DNA of 64,000 nt from Granulicoccus phenolivorans DSM 17626 = NBRC 107789 = JCM 15570 (GCF_000423085.1 NZ_AUHH01000011.1:1-64000); one strand, 5' to 3'. Positions 17,918 through 27,018 are shown, counted from the stretch's first letter. A program made the numbers and translations. The notes: generated by a model not told the origin, from the letters alone.

Positions 17918-18654
17918 CCACCGAGCAGCAGTTCCTCGGCCACCGCACCGTCGCGCAGAAAGACCACCCGGTGCGCCCGGGCCGCCACGGCGGCGTCATG
18001 GGTGACCACGACCAGCGTGGTGCCGTCGCGGTTGAACTCCACCAGCAGGTCCATCACCTCCCGGGCCGCGGAACTGTTCAGCGCCCCGGTCGGCTCGTCA
18101 CCGTAGACAATCCGCGGATCGCGCTGCAGCGCGCGGCAGACCCCGGCCCGCTGGAGCTGCCCGCCGGACACCTCTCCCGGCATCCGGTCCCGCAGCTCGG
18201 CGATCCCGGCCCGGGCCATCAGGGCCTCCGCGTGCGCGGTCCGCTCGGCCGGCGTCCCGATGCGGTCCAGGGCGCCCGTCAGCACGATGTTGTCCAGCAG
18301 GGTCAGGTCCCGCAGCAGGGTCGGCTGCTGGAACACGAAGCCCATCAGCTCCCGGCGCCGATCGGCCAACTCGTCGGCCGACAGCCCGGTCAGCTCGATC
18401 CCGGCCAACCGCACCGAGCCGGCGTCGACCCGGTCCAGGCCGGCCAGGCAGTGCAGCAGGGTCGATTTGCCCGACCCGGACGGCCCCATCACCGCGACGA
18501 ATTCGCCCTCGGCCACGGTCAGGTCGATCCCGTGCAGGATCTCGGTGTCCCCGTACGCCTTGCGGATCCCGGTGGCGACCAGGGCGGGGGCCGGCCCCGT
18601 CCGCTCGGCCGGCCCCGGCTGCTCCGTCCGCTCGGCAGTGCTGAGCTTGTCCAT
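17860..18654 (-). CDS. ABC transporter ATP-binding protein (MacB/LolD-like)
   Basis: ATPase of 264 residues for the FtsX-type permease just upstream on the minus strand. Motifs: Walker A GPSGSGKST, Q-loop FVFQQPTLLRDLTLLDN, signature SGGQLQRAGVCRAL and Walker B IVYGDEPTGALN followed by the H-loop VVVTHDAAVA. The Walker B stretch reads IVYGDEP where most relatives have LLADEP; the catalytic Glu is kept. The N-terminal 25 residues are low-complexity. ATG 18654 lies 9 bp after the permease stop, so they form an operon. Substrate classes for this type include peptides, lipids and lipoproteins. Confidence 0.9.
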   Translation of the reverse strand: MDKLSTAERTEQPGPAERTGPAPALVATGIRKAYGDTEILHGIDLTVAEGEFVAVMGPSGSGKSTLLHCLAGLDRVDAGSVRLAGIELTGLSADELADRRRELMGFVFQQPTLLRDLTLLDNIVLTGALDRIGTPAERTAHAEALMARAGIAELRDRMPGEVSGGQLQRAGVCRALQRDPRIVYGDEPTGALNSSAAREVMDLLVEFNRDGTTLVVVTHDAAVAARAHRVVFLRDGAVAEELLLGGQPAERVTDVVDAMRAVGV

Positions 18655-18663
18655 GTCAGGGCC

Positions 18664-21057
18664 TCATTCCTTCATCGTGGCGGTTATCGATTGGTCGGCG
18701 CCGGGCCGGGTGCTGGCGTACGCGGTTACCGCGACGGTCAGCAGCAGCACCGCCGGCGTGGCCAGCCAGGCCAGCAGGGGGTTGGCGATCAGGTCCAGCC
18801 GGGTCAGCCCGACACCGGACAGCAGCAGCCCGGCGAGCAGCCCGCCGACGGTGTTGGCCAGCACCGCGCCGAGCACCACCCCGACCAGCAGCAGCACGAC
18901 GGTCCGGATCGCGTACTGCGCCCGGATCTGGCCGTCACGGAACCCGAGCGCCCGCAGCGTGGCCACCCGCGCACTGTCGGCGGTGAGCAGCAGCCGCAGG
19001 AACAGGGCGGTGATCAGGGCGGCGATCGCCAGCCCGACCAGCAGCGAGATCACCGACGCATCCCGCAGTACCTGGGCGGTCCCGCCCATCGTGGCCTGGA
19101 CGTAGTCGTCGACCGAACTCACCCGCAGGTCTGGGTTCGCCGCGGCGTACGCCCCCACCACGGCGGCCGGATCGGCGCCCGGGACGACATCGGCGAGCAG
19201 GGTGCTCCACATCACCTGGGTGCTGGTGTGCGGGGCCACCATCTTGGCGGTGCGGCCGCCATTGGTGACATCGGAATAGATACCGACGACGGTGAGCGCC
19301 AGCGGCTGCCCGCCGCCGGGCGGGCGGACCACCACCGGGTCCCCGACCCGGGCCCCGAGTTGCTGGGCCTGCATCGTCGACAGCGCCAACTGGTCCGGGG
19401 CGCTCGGCTGCTGCCCGGTGGCGTAGCGGATCGGGAACATCGCCAGGTCCCCCGATTCGATCTTCAACCGCACGTCGGTGCCATCGGCGGCCGTCGCGGC
19501 GTAGTCCGCGGTGACCAGCAGGCTGTGTCGGGCCACCTGGGGATCGCCGGCCAGGGCCGCGTCGAGTTCCCCGGCCCGGCGCGGATCGGCGGTCTGCCGG
19601 ATGTCGATGCGCAGGTCGCTGACCCCGGCTCCCATGTGGGTGATGAAACCGGGCGCGGTGACGGTGCTGTAGAGGTTCTGCGGCACGATCAGGATGAACG
19701 AGGCGAGGGTGAAGATCACCAGGGGCACCGCGTACATTCCGGGCCGGCGGCCCAGGTCCGCCAGGCCCAGCGAAAGATTCGCCCCCAGCCGGCCGCGGGA
19801 GACCGACAGCCAGCGCGGGGTACGCCGGACGCGGCCCGCGGCGGCGGTCCCGGACCGCAGCGCCTCGACCGGGGAGACCCGATCCAGGGCCCGCAGCGTA
19901 CGCCGCACCGACAGCCCCACCACCGCCACGATGCCGGCGGCCAGGACCCAACCCACCAGCAGGGCCCACCCTCCGCGCCCGGAGGGCCCCATGAACAGGT
20001 CCACCCGGGCCAGCAGGCTGCGGCTGAGCAGGGGCGCCAGCGCGACGCCGAGCAGCGCACCCGCGACGGCCAGCGCCAGGTAGCGACCGGTGTAGAGCCG
20101 GCGCAGGTCGCGGCCGCGGACGCCGACCGCCTTCAGGACCCCGATCTGGCGCTGGTCCTGCTCGATCGTGGTGAGCAGGGTGAACCGGACGCACAGCAGC
20201 GCGATCGCGACCAGGAGCACGGTCACCAGGATCACGATGGCCGCGGTGATCCCCTCCGACAGTGAGTTGACCAGGGTGAACAGCGACCAGGTGATCGTGG
20301 GCCCGCCGGCCTCGAGACCGGCTTCGCGGTACTGGACCTCGAAGGTGCCGACCGCGGCCGGGTCGGTCAGCCGGAACTGGATCAGCTGCTCGATGGTGCC
20401 GGTCTCGGCCACCGTACGCTGCACCGCCGCCAGGTCGTCGGGGGCGACCAGGAGCCGCTTGGAGGAGGCGTAGGAGGAGTTCATCTGCGAGTCACGCAGG
20501 AATCCGGCGACCACGAGCCGGGTCTGCGCGGGTGTTCCCGCAGTGGCCCCGGGTCCGGTCACCGTGACCACGTTGCCGGTCGCCAGACCGAGTTCCTCGC
20601 GGTAGAACAGCGGCAGCCAGACCGTCCCCGGGGCCGGCTGGATGACCCGATCGTCGGTGTCCAGCAGGAAATCGAACTCCGCATTCTGGGTGACGAAGGA
20701 GTTGTCCTGCAACGAGTCGGCCAGGGTGGTGTCGACGCCGGGACCGCTGATCCGCACCGCGGCCCCGTCGACGGTGAGCATCGGCACCACCGCCCACTGG
20801 GCGACCAGCGGGTTCTGCTCGGCGAAGGCGGCCATCCGGTCCCGGTCGACGGGTCCGGTGTGCATCTGCAGGTAGTGCGGGGTCCGGGCCCGTTGCATCA
20901 GTGCCTCGGTGGCCCCGGTGGCCGAGACCACCAGCGCGGCGGCCGCGCCGGCCAGCATCGCCGCCAGGGCCACGAAAGCGACCAGGATCACCGCGCTCAC
21001 GCCGCTGCGCCGCAACGCATTTCGGGTCAGCGTACGCAGTTCGCGCGCCCCAGGCAT
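18664..21057 (-). CDS. ABC transporter permease, FtsX/MacB type
   Basis: A 797-residue membrane protein with a first transmembrane helix (VILVAFVALAAMLAGAAAALVV), a large extracytoplasmic MacB-PCD-like domain (about 45-240), an FtsX core of three helices, a central pair of helices, a second extracytoplasmic domain, and a second FtsX core at the C-terminus (ISLLVGLAIAALITALFLRLLL onward). It probably works with the ATPase at 17860 in mechanotransmission or export. The start is ATG 21057 with GGGGGAG upstream. An in-frame ATG 21108 with TATAGG 6 nt before it (leaderless type) is an alternative and would add 17 basic residues. Confidence 0.86.
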   Translation of the reverse strand: MPGARELRTLTRNALRRSGVSAVILVAFVALAAMLAGAAAALVVSATGATEALMQRARTPHYLQMHTGPVDRDRMAAFAEQNPLVAQWAVVPMLTVDGAAVRISGPGVDTTLADSLQDNSFVTQNAEFDFLLDTDDRVIQPAPGTVWLPLFYREELGLATGNVVTVTGPGATAGTPAQTRLVVAGFLRDSQMNSSYASSKRLLVAPDDLAAVQRTVAETGTIEQLIQFRLTDPAAVGTFEVQYREAGLEAGGPTITWSLFTLVNSLSEGITAAIVILVTVLLVAIALLCVRFTLLTTIEQDQRQIGVLKAVGVRGRDLRRLYTGRYLALAVAGALLGVALAPLLSRSLLARVDLFMGPSGRGGWALLVGWVLAAGIVAVVGLSVRRTLRALDRVSPVEALRSGTAAAGRVRRTPRWLSVSRGRLGANLSLGLADLGRRPGMYAVPLVIFTLASFILIVPQNLYSTVTAPGFITHMGAGVSDLRIDIRQTADPRRAGELDAALAGDPQVARHSLLVTADYAATAADGTDVRLKIESGDLAMFPIRYATGQQPSAPDQLALSTMQAQQLGARVGDPVVVRPPGGGQPLALTVVGIYSDVTNGGRTAKMVAPHTSTQVMWSTLLADVVPGADPAAVVGAYAAANPDLRVSSVDDYVQATMGGTAQVLRDASVISLLVGLAIAALITALFLRLLLTADSARVATLRALGFRDGQIRAQYAIRTVVLLLVGVVLGAVLANTVGGLLAGLLLSGVGLTRLDLIANPLLAWLATPAVLLLTVAVTAYASTRPGADQSITATMKE

Positions 21058-21278
21058 TCGTGCTCCCCCACTTCTTCGGCGAATTCTCTTTGGTGATTCC
21101 GCTTTCATTTCGACCCTATAAATGGTGGGCCCGCGCCCGGATCGGGAACTCCCCCAGCGACCCCCGAGTTCACCCCTCCGGGATCGGCGGCAGGGTGTCC
21201 GGGCTCCACCCGAGGCGGTCGGCAGCGCCGCGACCGGAGTGCCTGACAACGTCGCCACCCTCGTGGTAGCAAGGTCCA

Positions 21279-21821
21279 ATGAGCACTTCTGCGCCCGGCA
21301 CCGCACCCTTCGTCCACCCGATCGGCGAGCACACGCCCCAGATCGACGACACCGCCTTCCTGGCCCCCGGCACCTTCGTCACCGGCGACGTCCGGGTCGG
21401 CCCGGAGGCCTCGATCTGGTACGGCACCTCGGTTCGTGGTGACACGACCACCATCACCCTGGGCGCGCGCTCCAATGTCCAGGACAACTCCGCCCTGCAC
21501 GCCGATCCCGGGGCGCCGCTGACGATCGGGGCGAATGTCACCATCGGTCACCGCGCGGTGGTCCACGGCTGCACGATCGAGGACGGCTGCCTGATCGGGA
21601 TGGGCTCGGTGGTGATGAACCATGCCGTGATCGGTGCCGGGTCACTGGTGGCCGCCGGCGCAGTGGTGCTGGAGGGCACCGAGGTGCCGCCCGGCTCCCT
21701 GGTGGCCGGGATGCCGGCGAAGGTACGCCGCGCGCTGACCGACGAGGAGCAGGCCCGGCTGCTGCGCTCGGCCGACACCTACGTCGGGCTCGCCGACCGG
21801 CACCGGCAGTCCCTGGCGTGA
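21279..21821 (+). CDS. Gamma-carbonic anhydrase family protein (PaaY/YrdA-like)
   Basis: A 180-residue left-handed beta-helix protein built of hexapeptide repeats (GTFVTGDVRVGPEASIWYGTSVRGD, IGANVTIGHRAVVHGCTIEDGCLIGMGSVVMNHAVIG). The zinc ligands of gamma-class anhydrases are in place: one His in SALHADP and two in IGHRAVVHGC. Members either hydrate CO2 or act as thioesterases (PaaY), and which one applies here is not certain. The gene stands alone with ATG 21279 and no strong ribosome binding site. It is followed by the long untranslated leader of phoH. Confidence 0.9.
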   Translation: MSTSAPGTAPFVHPIGEHTPQIDDTAFLAPGTFVTGDVRVGPEASIWYGTSVRGDTTTITLGARSNVQDNSALHADPGAPLTIGANVTIGHRAVVHGCTIEDGCLIGMGSVVMNHAVIGAGSLVAAGAVVLEGTEVPPGSLVAGMPAKVRRALTDEEQARLLRSADTYVGLADRHRQSLA

Positions 21822-22020
21822 CCCGGAAACGCCTGATCGGGAGGCCGATTTCGGCCGGAATATCCGGGCGCTGATGGTACGCCGGCCTCCCCCGCCCCGC
21901 CAGACCCCTCGAGCGGCGAGTCGGCGTACCTTCGGTGAACGATCCGAAAAGTCTCGGAACCCGGCTCGGATTCCCGTCCAAAATCGGCGTGGACAGATGG
22001 TCGGGGGCCATCCGGTGTTC
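21822..22020 (+). other. Intergenic stretch before the phoH leader, no gene seen
   Basis: About 200 bp after the carbonic anhydrase-like gene. It holds no convincing coding frame. The short inverted repeat GGGAGGCCGATTTCGGCC near 21840 could act as part of a terminator, without a T-tract. An upstream promoter for phoH should lie near its end: TAGCGT at 22021 matches the TANNNT -10 pattern, but I cannot assign a -35. Confidence 0.4.
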
Positions 22021-22200
22021 TAGCGTCGGTCCCAACGGACGGAGGGGAAGCCGTCCGGGACCGGAGGCACAACGATGCGTACCGCCAACGTCGGGGACAT
22101 GTCCCCGAGGGCCCGTAGTGGGCCCGGGAGGTCGCCGGCCTAACACCTAGCCAGGTGGGGCCGGACGTGGCGGCGTGCGGCCTCGCGAAAAGGAATGCTC
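22021..22200 (+). other. Structured RNA leader of phoH, possible cis-regulatory element
   Basis: This 180-nt region folds well on paper. Stem 1: CGGTCCC (22027-22033) pairs with GGGACCG (22057-22063), and inside it GGACGG (22037-22042) pairs with CCGTCC (22051-22056). Stem 2 is the perfect palindrome CGGGGACATGTCCCCG (22092-22107). Stem 3: GGGCCC-GTAGT-GGGCCC (22109-22125). Stem 4: CACCT-AGCC-AGGTG (22144-22157). A short ORF with its own ribosome binding site spans stems 2 and 3 and stops right before stem 4. No T-run follows, so control by translation or by Rho is more likely than by intrinsic termination. It does not match the c-di-AMP (ydaO) riboswitch as I know it. Confidence 0.5.
22075..22143 (+). 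CDS. Possible 22-codon upstream ORF in the phoH leader
   Basis: ATG 22075 follows GGAGG with a 7-nt gap, a stronger ribosome binding site than most genes here have. The frame gives 22 residues beginning MRTANVGDMSP and ends with TAA at 22143, directly before hairpin 22144-22157. It is rich in Arg, Pro, Ser and Gly and has no recognisable homology, so it may act as a leader peptide, or be a chance frame in GC-rich DNA. Its codons lie inside two strong hairpins, which translating ribosomes would melt. Confidence 0.35.
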   Translation: MRTANVGDMSPRARSGPGRSPA

Positions 22201-23514
22201 GTGTCCAACACCGACACCCGTTCGGGTCGCCGCACCTACGTGATCGATACCTCGGTCCTGCTCAGCGATCCTCACGCGCTGCGCCGATTCGCCGAGCACG
22301 ACGTCGTTCTGCCGATCGTCGTGATCACCGAACTCGAAGGCAAGCGGCATCACCCCGAACTCGGCTACTTCGCCCGCACCGCGTTGCGTCACCTGGACGA
22401 CCTGCGCGTCGAGCACGGCCGGTTGAACGAGCCGATCCCGGTCAATGACCAGGGCGGAACCCTGCACGTCGAGCTCAATCACAGCAATCCCGAGATATTG
22501 CCCCCGGGCTTCCGGCTGGGCGACAACGACTCCCGGATCCTGGCGGTCGCGCTGAACTACCGCGCCGAGGGCGCCGATGTCGTGCTGGTCTCCAAGGACC
22601 TGCCGATGCGGGTGAAGGCCTCCTCGGTGGCGCTGCCGGCCGAGGAGTACCGGGCCGACGGTGTGATCGAGACCGGCTACACGGGGATGACCGAGCTCCA
22701 GGTGGGTGCCGAGGAGATCGACCAGCTCTACGAGTCCGGCTTCCTGGAGAACGAGGCGATCCGCAACCTGCACTGCAACCAGGGGGTGGTGCTGCTGGGC
22801 GGCGGTTCCTCCGCGCTCGGCCGGGTCACCGCCGACAAGCAGGTACGCCTGGTCAAGAAGGATCAGGACGCCTTCGGGCTGCACGGCCGCTCGGCCGAAC
22901 AGCGGATCGCGCTGGATCTGCTGCTGGATCCCGCGGTGGGCATCCTGTCGTTGGGCGGTCGGGCCGGGACCGGTAAGTCCGCGCTGGCCCTGTGCGCCGG
23001 CCTGGAGTCGGTGCTGGAGCGCCGGCAGCATTCCAAGGTGGTCGTCTTCCGCCCGATCTACGCCGTCGGTGGCCAGGAACTCGGGTACCTGCCCGGCAGC
23101 GAGGGCGAGAAGATGGCGCCCTGGGCCCAGGCGGTCTTCGACACCCTCGGGGCGGTCACCCACAAGAACGTGATCGACGAGGTGATGGATCGGGGCCTGC
23201 TGGAGGTCCTCCCGCTGACGCATATTCGCGGTCGCTCGTTGCACGATGCCTTCGTCATCGTCGATGAGGCGCAGTCGCTGGAGCGCGGGGTGCTGCTCAC
23301 CGTGCTCAGCCGGATCGGGCAGAACTCGCGGGTGGTGTTGACACATGACATTGCCCAGCGCGATAATCTGCGGGTTGGTCGTCACGACGGCGTGGTCGCG
23401 GTGGTTGAGAAGCTCAAGGGGCATCCCCTGTTCGCGCACGTGACCCTGACTCGGTCCGAGCGCTCGCCGATCGCCGCGCTGGTTACCGAGTTGCTCGAGG
23501 ACCAGGTCGGCTGA
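22201..23514 (+). CDS. phoH: PhoH-family ATPase with N-terminal PIN domain (YlaK/PhoH2 type)
   Basis: A predicted RNA helicase/RNase. The PIN nuclease-type domain spans about residues 10-150 ([12 protein letters not shown] with Asp16, [23 protein letters not shown] with acidic residues), and the PhoH ATPase domain follows from about 225: Walker [14 protein letters not shown] (252-264) and Walker [12 protein letters not shown]. In mycobacteria the comparable PhoH2 protein couples ATP-driven unwinding to RNA cleavage. GTG 22201 is favoured because AGGA ends 6 nt before it; ATG 22195 is the alternative but has no room for ribosome binding. It is preceded by an unusual structured leader. Confidence 0.94.
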   Translation: MSNTDTRSGRRTYVIDTSVLLSDPHALRRFAEHDVVLPIVVITELEGKRHHPELGYFARTALRHLDDLRVEHGRLNEPIPVNDQGGTLHVELNHSNPEILPPGFRLGDNDSRILAVALNYRAEGADVVLVSKDLPMRVKASSVALPAEEYRADGVIETGYTGMTELQVGAEEIDQLYESGFLENEAIRNLHCNQGVVLLGGGSSALGRVTADKQVRLVKKDQDAFGLHGRSAEQRIALDLLLDPAVGILSLGGRAGTGKSALALCAGLESVLERRQHSKVVVFRPIYAVGGQELGYLPGSEGEKMAPWAQAVFDTLGAVTHKNVIDEVMDRGLLEVLPLTHIRGRSLHDAFVIVDEAQSLERGVLLTVLSRIGQNSRVVLTHDIAQRDNLRVGRHDGVVAVVEKLKGHPLFAHVTLTRSERSPIAALVTELLEDQVG

Positions 23515-23523
23515 CCCGCCCGA

Positions 23524-23543
23524 GCGTGCGCTACCGCGCACGC
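23524..23543 (+). terminator. Hairpin after phoH, possible terminator
   Basis: A perfect 8-bp stem, GCGTGCGC-TACC-GCGCACGC, lies 10 bp after the phoH stop between two convergent genes (phoH and the prenyltransferase). There is no T-tract, so it would be a weak or Rho-aided terminator. A further GCCCACAGGCGTGGGC-type repeat follows at about 23546-23561. Confidence 0.5.
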
Positions 23544-23673
23544 GGGCCCACAGGCGTGGGCGGGGAGGGGTGACAGACTGGTCCTCTTCCTCGCCCACAT
23601 CAACTTTCTGGCCGGCAGCGCATTTTCTGGACGTCACCGGTGGACGCCGCTACGGGCCGCCCCGGATCGGTGC

Positions 23674-24519
23674 TCACTTGCCGAAGCGGCGCTCCCGCTG
23701 GGCGTACGAACGCAGCGCGCGCAGGAAATCGACCTTCCGGAAATCCGGCCACAGCGCCTCGCAGAAGTAGAACTCGCTGTGCGCGGACTGCCAGATCAGG
23801 AATCCCGACAGCCGCTGTTCCCCGGAGGTCCGGATCACCAGGTCCGGATCCGGCTGCCCGGCGGTGTAGAGGTGGGCGGCGATGTCCTCCATCTCCACGG
23901 TCTGCGCCAATTGTTCCAACGTGTTCCCCCGCGCTGCCTCGGCCGCGAGCAGGGAGCGTACGGCATCACGCAGTTCGTGCCGGCCGCCGTAGGCCACCGC
24001 GATGTTGACGTGCATCCCGTCCACCGACGCGGTCGAGTCGGCCGCCGCGCGCATCCGGGCGGCCAGGTCTGCCGGCAGCAGGTCGAGGTCGCCGACCAGT
24101 TTCACGCGCCAGCGCCGGGTCCGGGCCAGGTCGCTGACCATGGTCGCGATCACCTCCAGCAGCGGGGTCAGTTCCTCGGTGGTGCCGCGTTTGAAGTTGT
24201 CGGTGGACAGCACCCACAGCGTGACCACCTTGATCCCGAGTTCGTCGCACCAGCCGACGAAGTCCTCGAGTTTGCGGGCCCCGGCCCGATACCCCACCAC
24301 CAGCGGTTTGCCGGGCGCGTTCTGCCGGGCCCAGCGCCGGTTTCCGTCGGCCATCACCGCAACGTGGGCGGGGCGCTGCATCCCGGACAGTTCGGCGGTC
24401 AGGCGTTGCTCGTAGGTGGAGTACAGCAGCCCGGAGGGGTGCAACCGGTCCAGGGCCTCGGCTTTGGTGAGGTTCTTCAGCCATGCCCTGAGCCGAGTGA
24501 GTCGAGCCTGTCGCGCCAT
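23674..24519 (-). CDS. Isoprenyl transferase (cis-prenyl diphosphate synthase, UppS family)
   Basis: Z-type prenyl diphosphate synthase condensing IPP with an allylic diphosphate to make lipid-carrier precursors for cell wall glycans. The 281-residue protein has the catalytic Asp58 in VAVMADGNRRWA, GAR KLEDF-type helix, LWVLSTDNFKRG, and the C-terminal block DLVIRTSGEQRLSGFLIWQSA...FCEALWPDF. The N-terminal extension with LLYSTYEQRLTAEL and its position opposite a hemolysin III gene resemble mycobacterial Rv1086 (a short-chain Z-prenyl synthase), so the product length is uncertain. ATG 24519 has TAGGCT (minus strand, 24527-24532) 7 nt upstream: leaderless. Confidence 0.92.
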   Translation of the reverse strand: MARQARLTRLRAWLKNLTKAEALDRLHPSGLLYSTYEQRLTAELSGMQRPAHVAVMADGNRRWARQNAPGKPLVVGYRAGARKLEDFVGWCDELGIKVVTLWVLSTDNFKRGTTEELTPLLEVIATMVSDLARTRRWRVKLVGDLDLLPADLAARMRAAADSTASVDGMHVNIAVAYGGRHELRDAVRSLLAAEAARGNTLEQLAQTVEMEDIAAHLYTAGQPDPDLVIRTSGEQRLSGFLIWQSAHSEFYFCEALWPDFRKVDFLRALRSYAQRERRFGK

Positions 24520-24657
24520 GGGCGTCAGCCTACTGATTCTGTGCCCGGCGCGGGTCGCGCCGGTCGATCGGGTCGGTGTGGGCCGGCGTTGGTGTCGGTG
24601 CCCTCCCGGGAGTACCGTTCTTACGTGCCCGTAGGTTACTAATTCGTAGGAGCAGTC

Positions 24658-25371
24658 GTGACCGAATCCTCCAGCACCCTCGATGCCTCCGGCACGGACA
24701 GCTCCGCTGCCGCGGCGACGCTCGCGCCGGCGCCCGCCCGCGAACCCAAACCACTGCTGCGCGGCTGGTTCCATGCGATCTGGGCCCCGGTGACCCTGAT
24801 CGCCGGCCTGTGGCTGACCGTCACCGCGCCCGACCTGACCGGCCGGATCGGCGCCGCGGTCTGGCTGCTGGGCTCGGTGATGCTGTTCGGGACCAGCGCG
24901 GTCTACCACCGCGGGAATTGGAGCCCGCGGGCCACTGCCCTGCTGCGCCGCTGGGACCACTCCAACATCTTCGTCTTCATCGCGGCCACGTATACGCCGC
25001 TGGCCCTGCAACTCACCACGGGCAACTCCCGGGTGCTGCTGCTGACGGTGATCTGGGTCACCGCGCTGCTCGGGCTGGCGTTCCGGATCCTGTGGCTGGG
25101 CGCACCCCGCTGGTTGTACACGATCCTGTACCTGGCGATGGGCTGGACCGCGCTGGGCTGGCTCGGCGAATTCTGGCACAACGGCGGGCCGGTGGTGGTG
25201 GGTCTGGTGCTCGCCGGTGGCGTGATCTACTCCGCCGGGGCGATCGCGTACGCGCTGAAGAAGCCGAACCCGATCCCCTCGGTATTCGGCTTCCACGAGG
25301 TGTTCCACGCCTGCACGGTGCTGGCGTCGGCCTGCCATTTCGCGGCGATCACGATCGCCACGTTCGCCTGA
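24658..25371 (+). CDS. Hemolysin III family (PAQR-type) membrane protein
   Basis: A 237-residue protein with seven predicted transmembrane helices and the family residues for the metal site: SAVYHRGNW, RWDHSNIFVFIAATYTPLAL and the C-terminal FHEVFHACTVLASACHF. Despite the name, most bacterial members have no shown haemolytic activity; they belong to the PAQR/ceramidase-like group of membrane hydrolases. The N-terminal 35 residues are Ala/Ser-rich and cytoplasmic. GTG 24658 has TAGGAG 6 nt upstream. The gene is divergent from the prenyltransferase, as in mycobacteria. Confidence 0.9.
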   Translation: MTESSSTLDASGTDSSAAAATLAPAPAREPKPLLRGWFHAIWAPVTLIAGLWLTVTAPDLTGRIGAAVWLLGSVMLFGTSAVYHRGNWSPRATALLRRWDHSNIFVFIAATYTPLALQLTTGNSRVLLLTVIWVTALLGLAFRILWLGAPRWLYTILYLAMGWTALGWLGEFWHNGGPVVVGLVLAGGVIYSAGAIAYALKKPNPIPSVFGFHEVFHACTVLASACHFAAITIATFA

Positions 25372-25445
25372 CCCTGGTCGCCCGGCCAGACCTATCACGG
25401 GTCAGACCTCGTCGAGGGTCACCGGGCAGTTCGGTCGTCGGCGGC

Positions 25446-25694
25446 TCAGCCGACGTCGTAGTAGGAACCCTTCAGGTAGTCGTTCACGGCGGTCTCGGGG
25501 ACCCGGAAACTGCGCCCGAACCGGACGGCCTCCAGATCGCCACCGTGAATCAACCGGTAGACCGACATCTTCGAAACCCGCATGATCGCCGCCACCTCGG
25601 CGACGGTCAGGAACTTCACCCCGGCCAGGTTGTCCCCGAGGTGGGCAACCTTGTCCGCGCCCTTGTTCTCGGGCTTGTCCTCGGAAGCGCTCAT
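25446..25694 (-). CDS. Small helix-turn-helix DNA-binding protein (excisionase/MerR-like)
   Basis: An 82-residue protein with a charged N-terminus and one winged HTH of the excisionase type: FLTVAEVAAIMRVSKMSVYRLIHGGDLEAVRFGRSFRVPETAVNDYLKG. The closest type I recall is the conserved actinobacterial protein encoded next to proC in mycobacteria (Rv0500A-like); here it follows acuC, three genes from proC. It is not linked to any phage gene, so a chromosomal regulator is more likely than an excisionase. ATG 25694 was chosen; upstream in-frame sequence is not conserved in type. The tiny KKRRKR-rich protein that often follows was looked for and not seen. Confidence 0.87.
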   Translation of the reverse strand: MSASEDKPENKGADKVAHLGDNLAGVKFLTVAEVAAIMRVSKMSVYRLIHGGDLEAVRFGRSFRVPETAVNDYLKGSYYDVG

Positions 25695-25818
25695 CAGACA
25701 CTCATTTCTGCACGCGCCAAACCATCGGCTTCCCCTCCGATGTGTTGCGCGTGTCGAGTGTGACAGTAGTGGCTCGAGGGTGTACGGAGCAACCGCCGGC
25801 GGCGATCCCGGGGCAGGA

Positions 25819-26970
25819 TCAGAAGTCCGGATCGAGGCCCAACTCGGGGAAAACGGCGCGGCGGGTGGCGATGATCGCCTGGTCCAACCGGCTGCTGGGG
25901 TTGTATCCCCAGGCCACCGATTCGAAGCCGACACCGCGGCCGTCGCCCATGGTCAGCGGCGCCTCCGGCCCCAGCTGATCCCGCCAGGCCTGCGGGGTCG
26001 GGGTATCCACCGGAATCGGATGTCCGGCCACGATCGCCAGCAGATGGGCCCACGCGCGCGGCACCACCGAGTCGGTGCTGTAGCCGCCGCCTCCGGTGGC
26101 GATCCAACGCCCCCCGGCGTACCGGTCGGCCAGGTCGGCGACCATCAGGTACGACTCGCGCTGCCCGTCCACACTGAGCTGCAGATCGGCCAGCGGGTCC
26201 AACCGGTGGGAGTCACACCCGTGCTGGGACACGATGATCTCCGGACCGAACGCGGCGATCACGTCGGGCACGATCGCGTCGAAGGCGCGCAGCCATTCCG
26301 CGTCGGTGGTGTGCGGCGGCAGCGCCACGTTCACCGCGCTGCCGCGCGCGTCCTTGGCGCCGGTCTCCGAGGCGTACCCGGTGCCCGGGAACAGGTGGAT
26401 CGGCGACTCGTGCAGGCTGATGGTGAGCACGTTCGGGTCGTGGTAGAAGATCTCCTGGACGCCGTCGCCATGGTGGGCGTCCACGTCGAGGTACACGATG
26501 CGCCCGGCCCCCTCCCGCTGCAGCCAGCGGATCGCGACCGCGATGTCGTTGTAGACACAGAACCCCGAGGTGGCCGCGGGCATCGCATGGTGCAGCCCGC
26601 CGGAGATGTTCGCCACGCGCTTGGTCTGCCCGGTCCACACCTGCCGCGCGGCCGCGACGGTGGCGGTGACCACCTGGGAGGCGACGTGATGCATGCCGTG
26701 GAAGATCGGGTTGTCCTCGGTGCCCAGCCCGTAGCGGGGATTGGGCAGTTCGGCCTTCACCGCTTCGATGTAGTCGTCGGTGTGCACCAGGCGGACCAGG
26801 TCGTCGTCGGCCGGCGGCGGCGGGATCACGTCGAGCTGGTCCATCACGCCGAGTTCCCGGGCCAACTCGATGGCCCATTTGACCCGGTTCGGCCCCATCG
26901 GGTGCCCCGCCCCGAAGTCGTAGTGGGTCAGCTCATCGGCATGAATGACCTGTCCTCGCCCCTGGGTCAT
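25819..26970 (-). CDS. acuC: Acetoin utilization protein AcuC, class I/II histone deacetylase fold
   Basis: Zinc-dependent deacetylase, in Bacillus acting on acetylated acetyl-CoA synthetase. The 383-residue protein has the HDAC core: GHPMGPNRVKWAIELA, GGLHHAM (catalytic His pair with the following residues), DVDAHHGDGVQEIFY (zinc Asp and His), SLHESPIHLFPGTG, QHGCDSHRLDPLA (second zinc Asp) and GGGGYSTDSVVPRAW. ATG 26970 follows a GGAG. It lies in a minus-strand run with a CbiX-like protein (48 bp upstream) and proC; the combination is common in actinobacteria but the target protein here is unknown. Confidence 0.93.
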   Translation of the reverse strand: MTQGRGQVIHADELTHYDFGAGHPMGPNRVKWAIELARELGVMDQLDVIPPPPADDDLVRLVHTDDYIEAVKAELPNPRYGLGTEDNPIFHGMHHVASQVVTATVAAARQVWTGQTKRVANISGGLHHAMPAATSGFCVYNDIAVAIRWLQREGAGRIVYLDVDAHHGDGVQEIFYHDPNVLTISLHESPIHLFPGTGYASETGAKDARGSAVNVALPPHTTDAEWLRAFDAIVPDVIAAFGPEIIVSQHGCDSHRLDPLADLQLSVDGQRESYLMVADLADRYAGGRWIATGGGGYSTDSVVPRAWAHLLAIVAGHPIPVDTPTPQAWRDQLGPEAPLTMGDGRGVGFESVAWGYNPSSRLDQAIIATRRAVFPELGLDPDF

Positions 26971-27018
26971 CTCCGGGCCCCTCTCCGGTACGCTCCCCGC
27001 CGTCGGTGGCGGTTGGCC

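Noticed and set aside
17116-20265. A 1049-codon open frame on the plus strand
   Set aside because: It lies across the PH-domain gene and antisense to the ABC ATPase and permease, all with clear motifs. Its own translation is Arg/Gly/Pro-rich and low in structure.
22021-22200. c-di-AMP (ydaO) riboswitch in front of phoH
   Set aside because: The window has disA, so this was considered. The leader lacks the conserved ydaO sequence blocks I know and is shorter and more hairpin-like.
25372-25445. Tiny KKRRKR-rich protein gene often found after the small HTH gene in mycobacteria
   Set aside because: The 74-bp gap contains no run of Lys/Arg codons on either strand.
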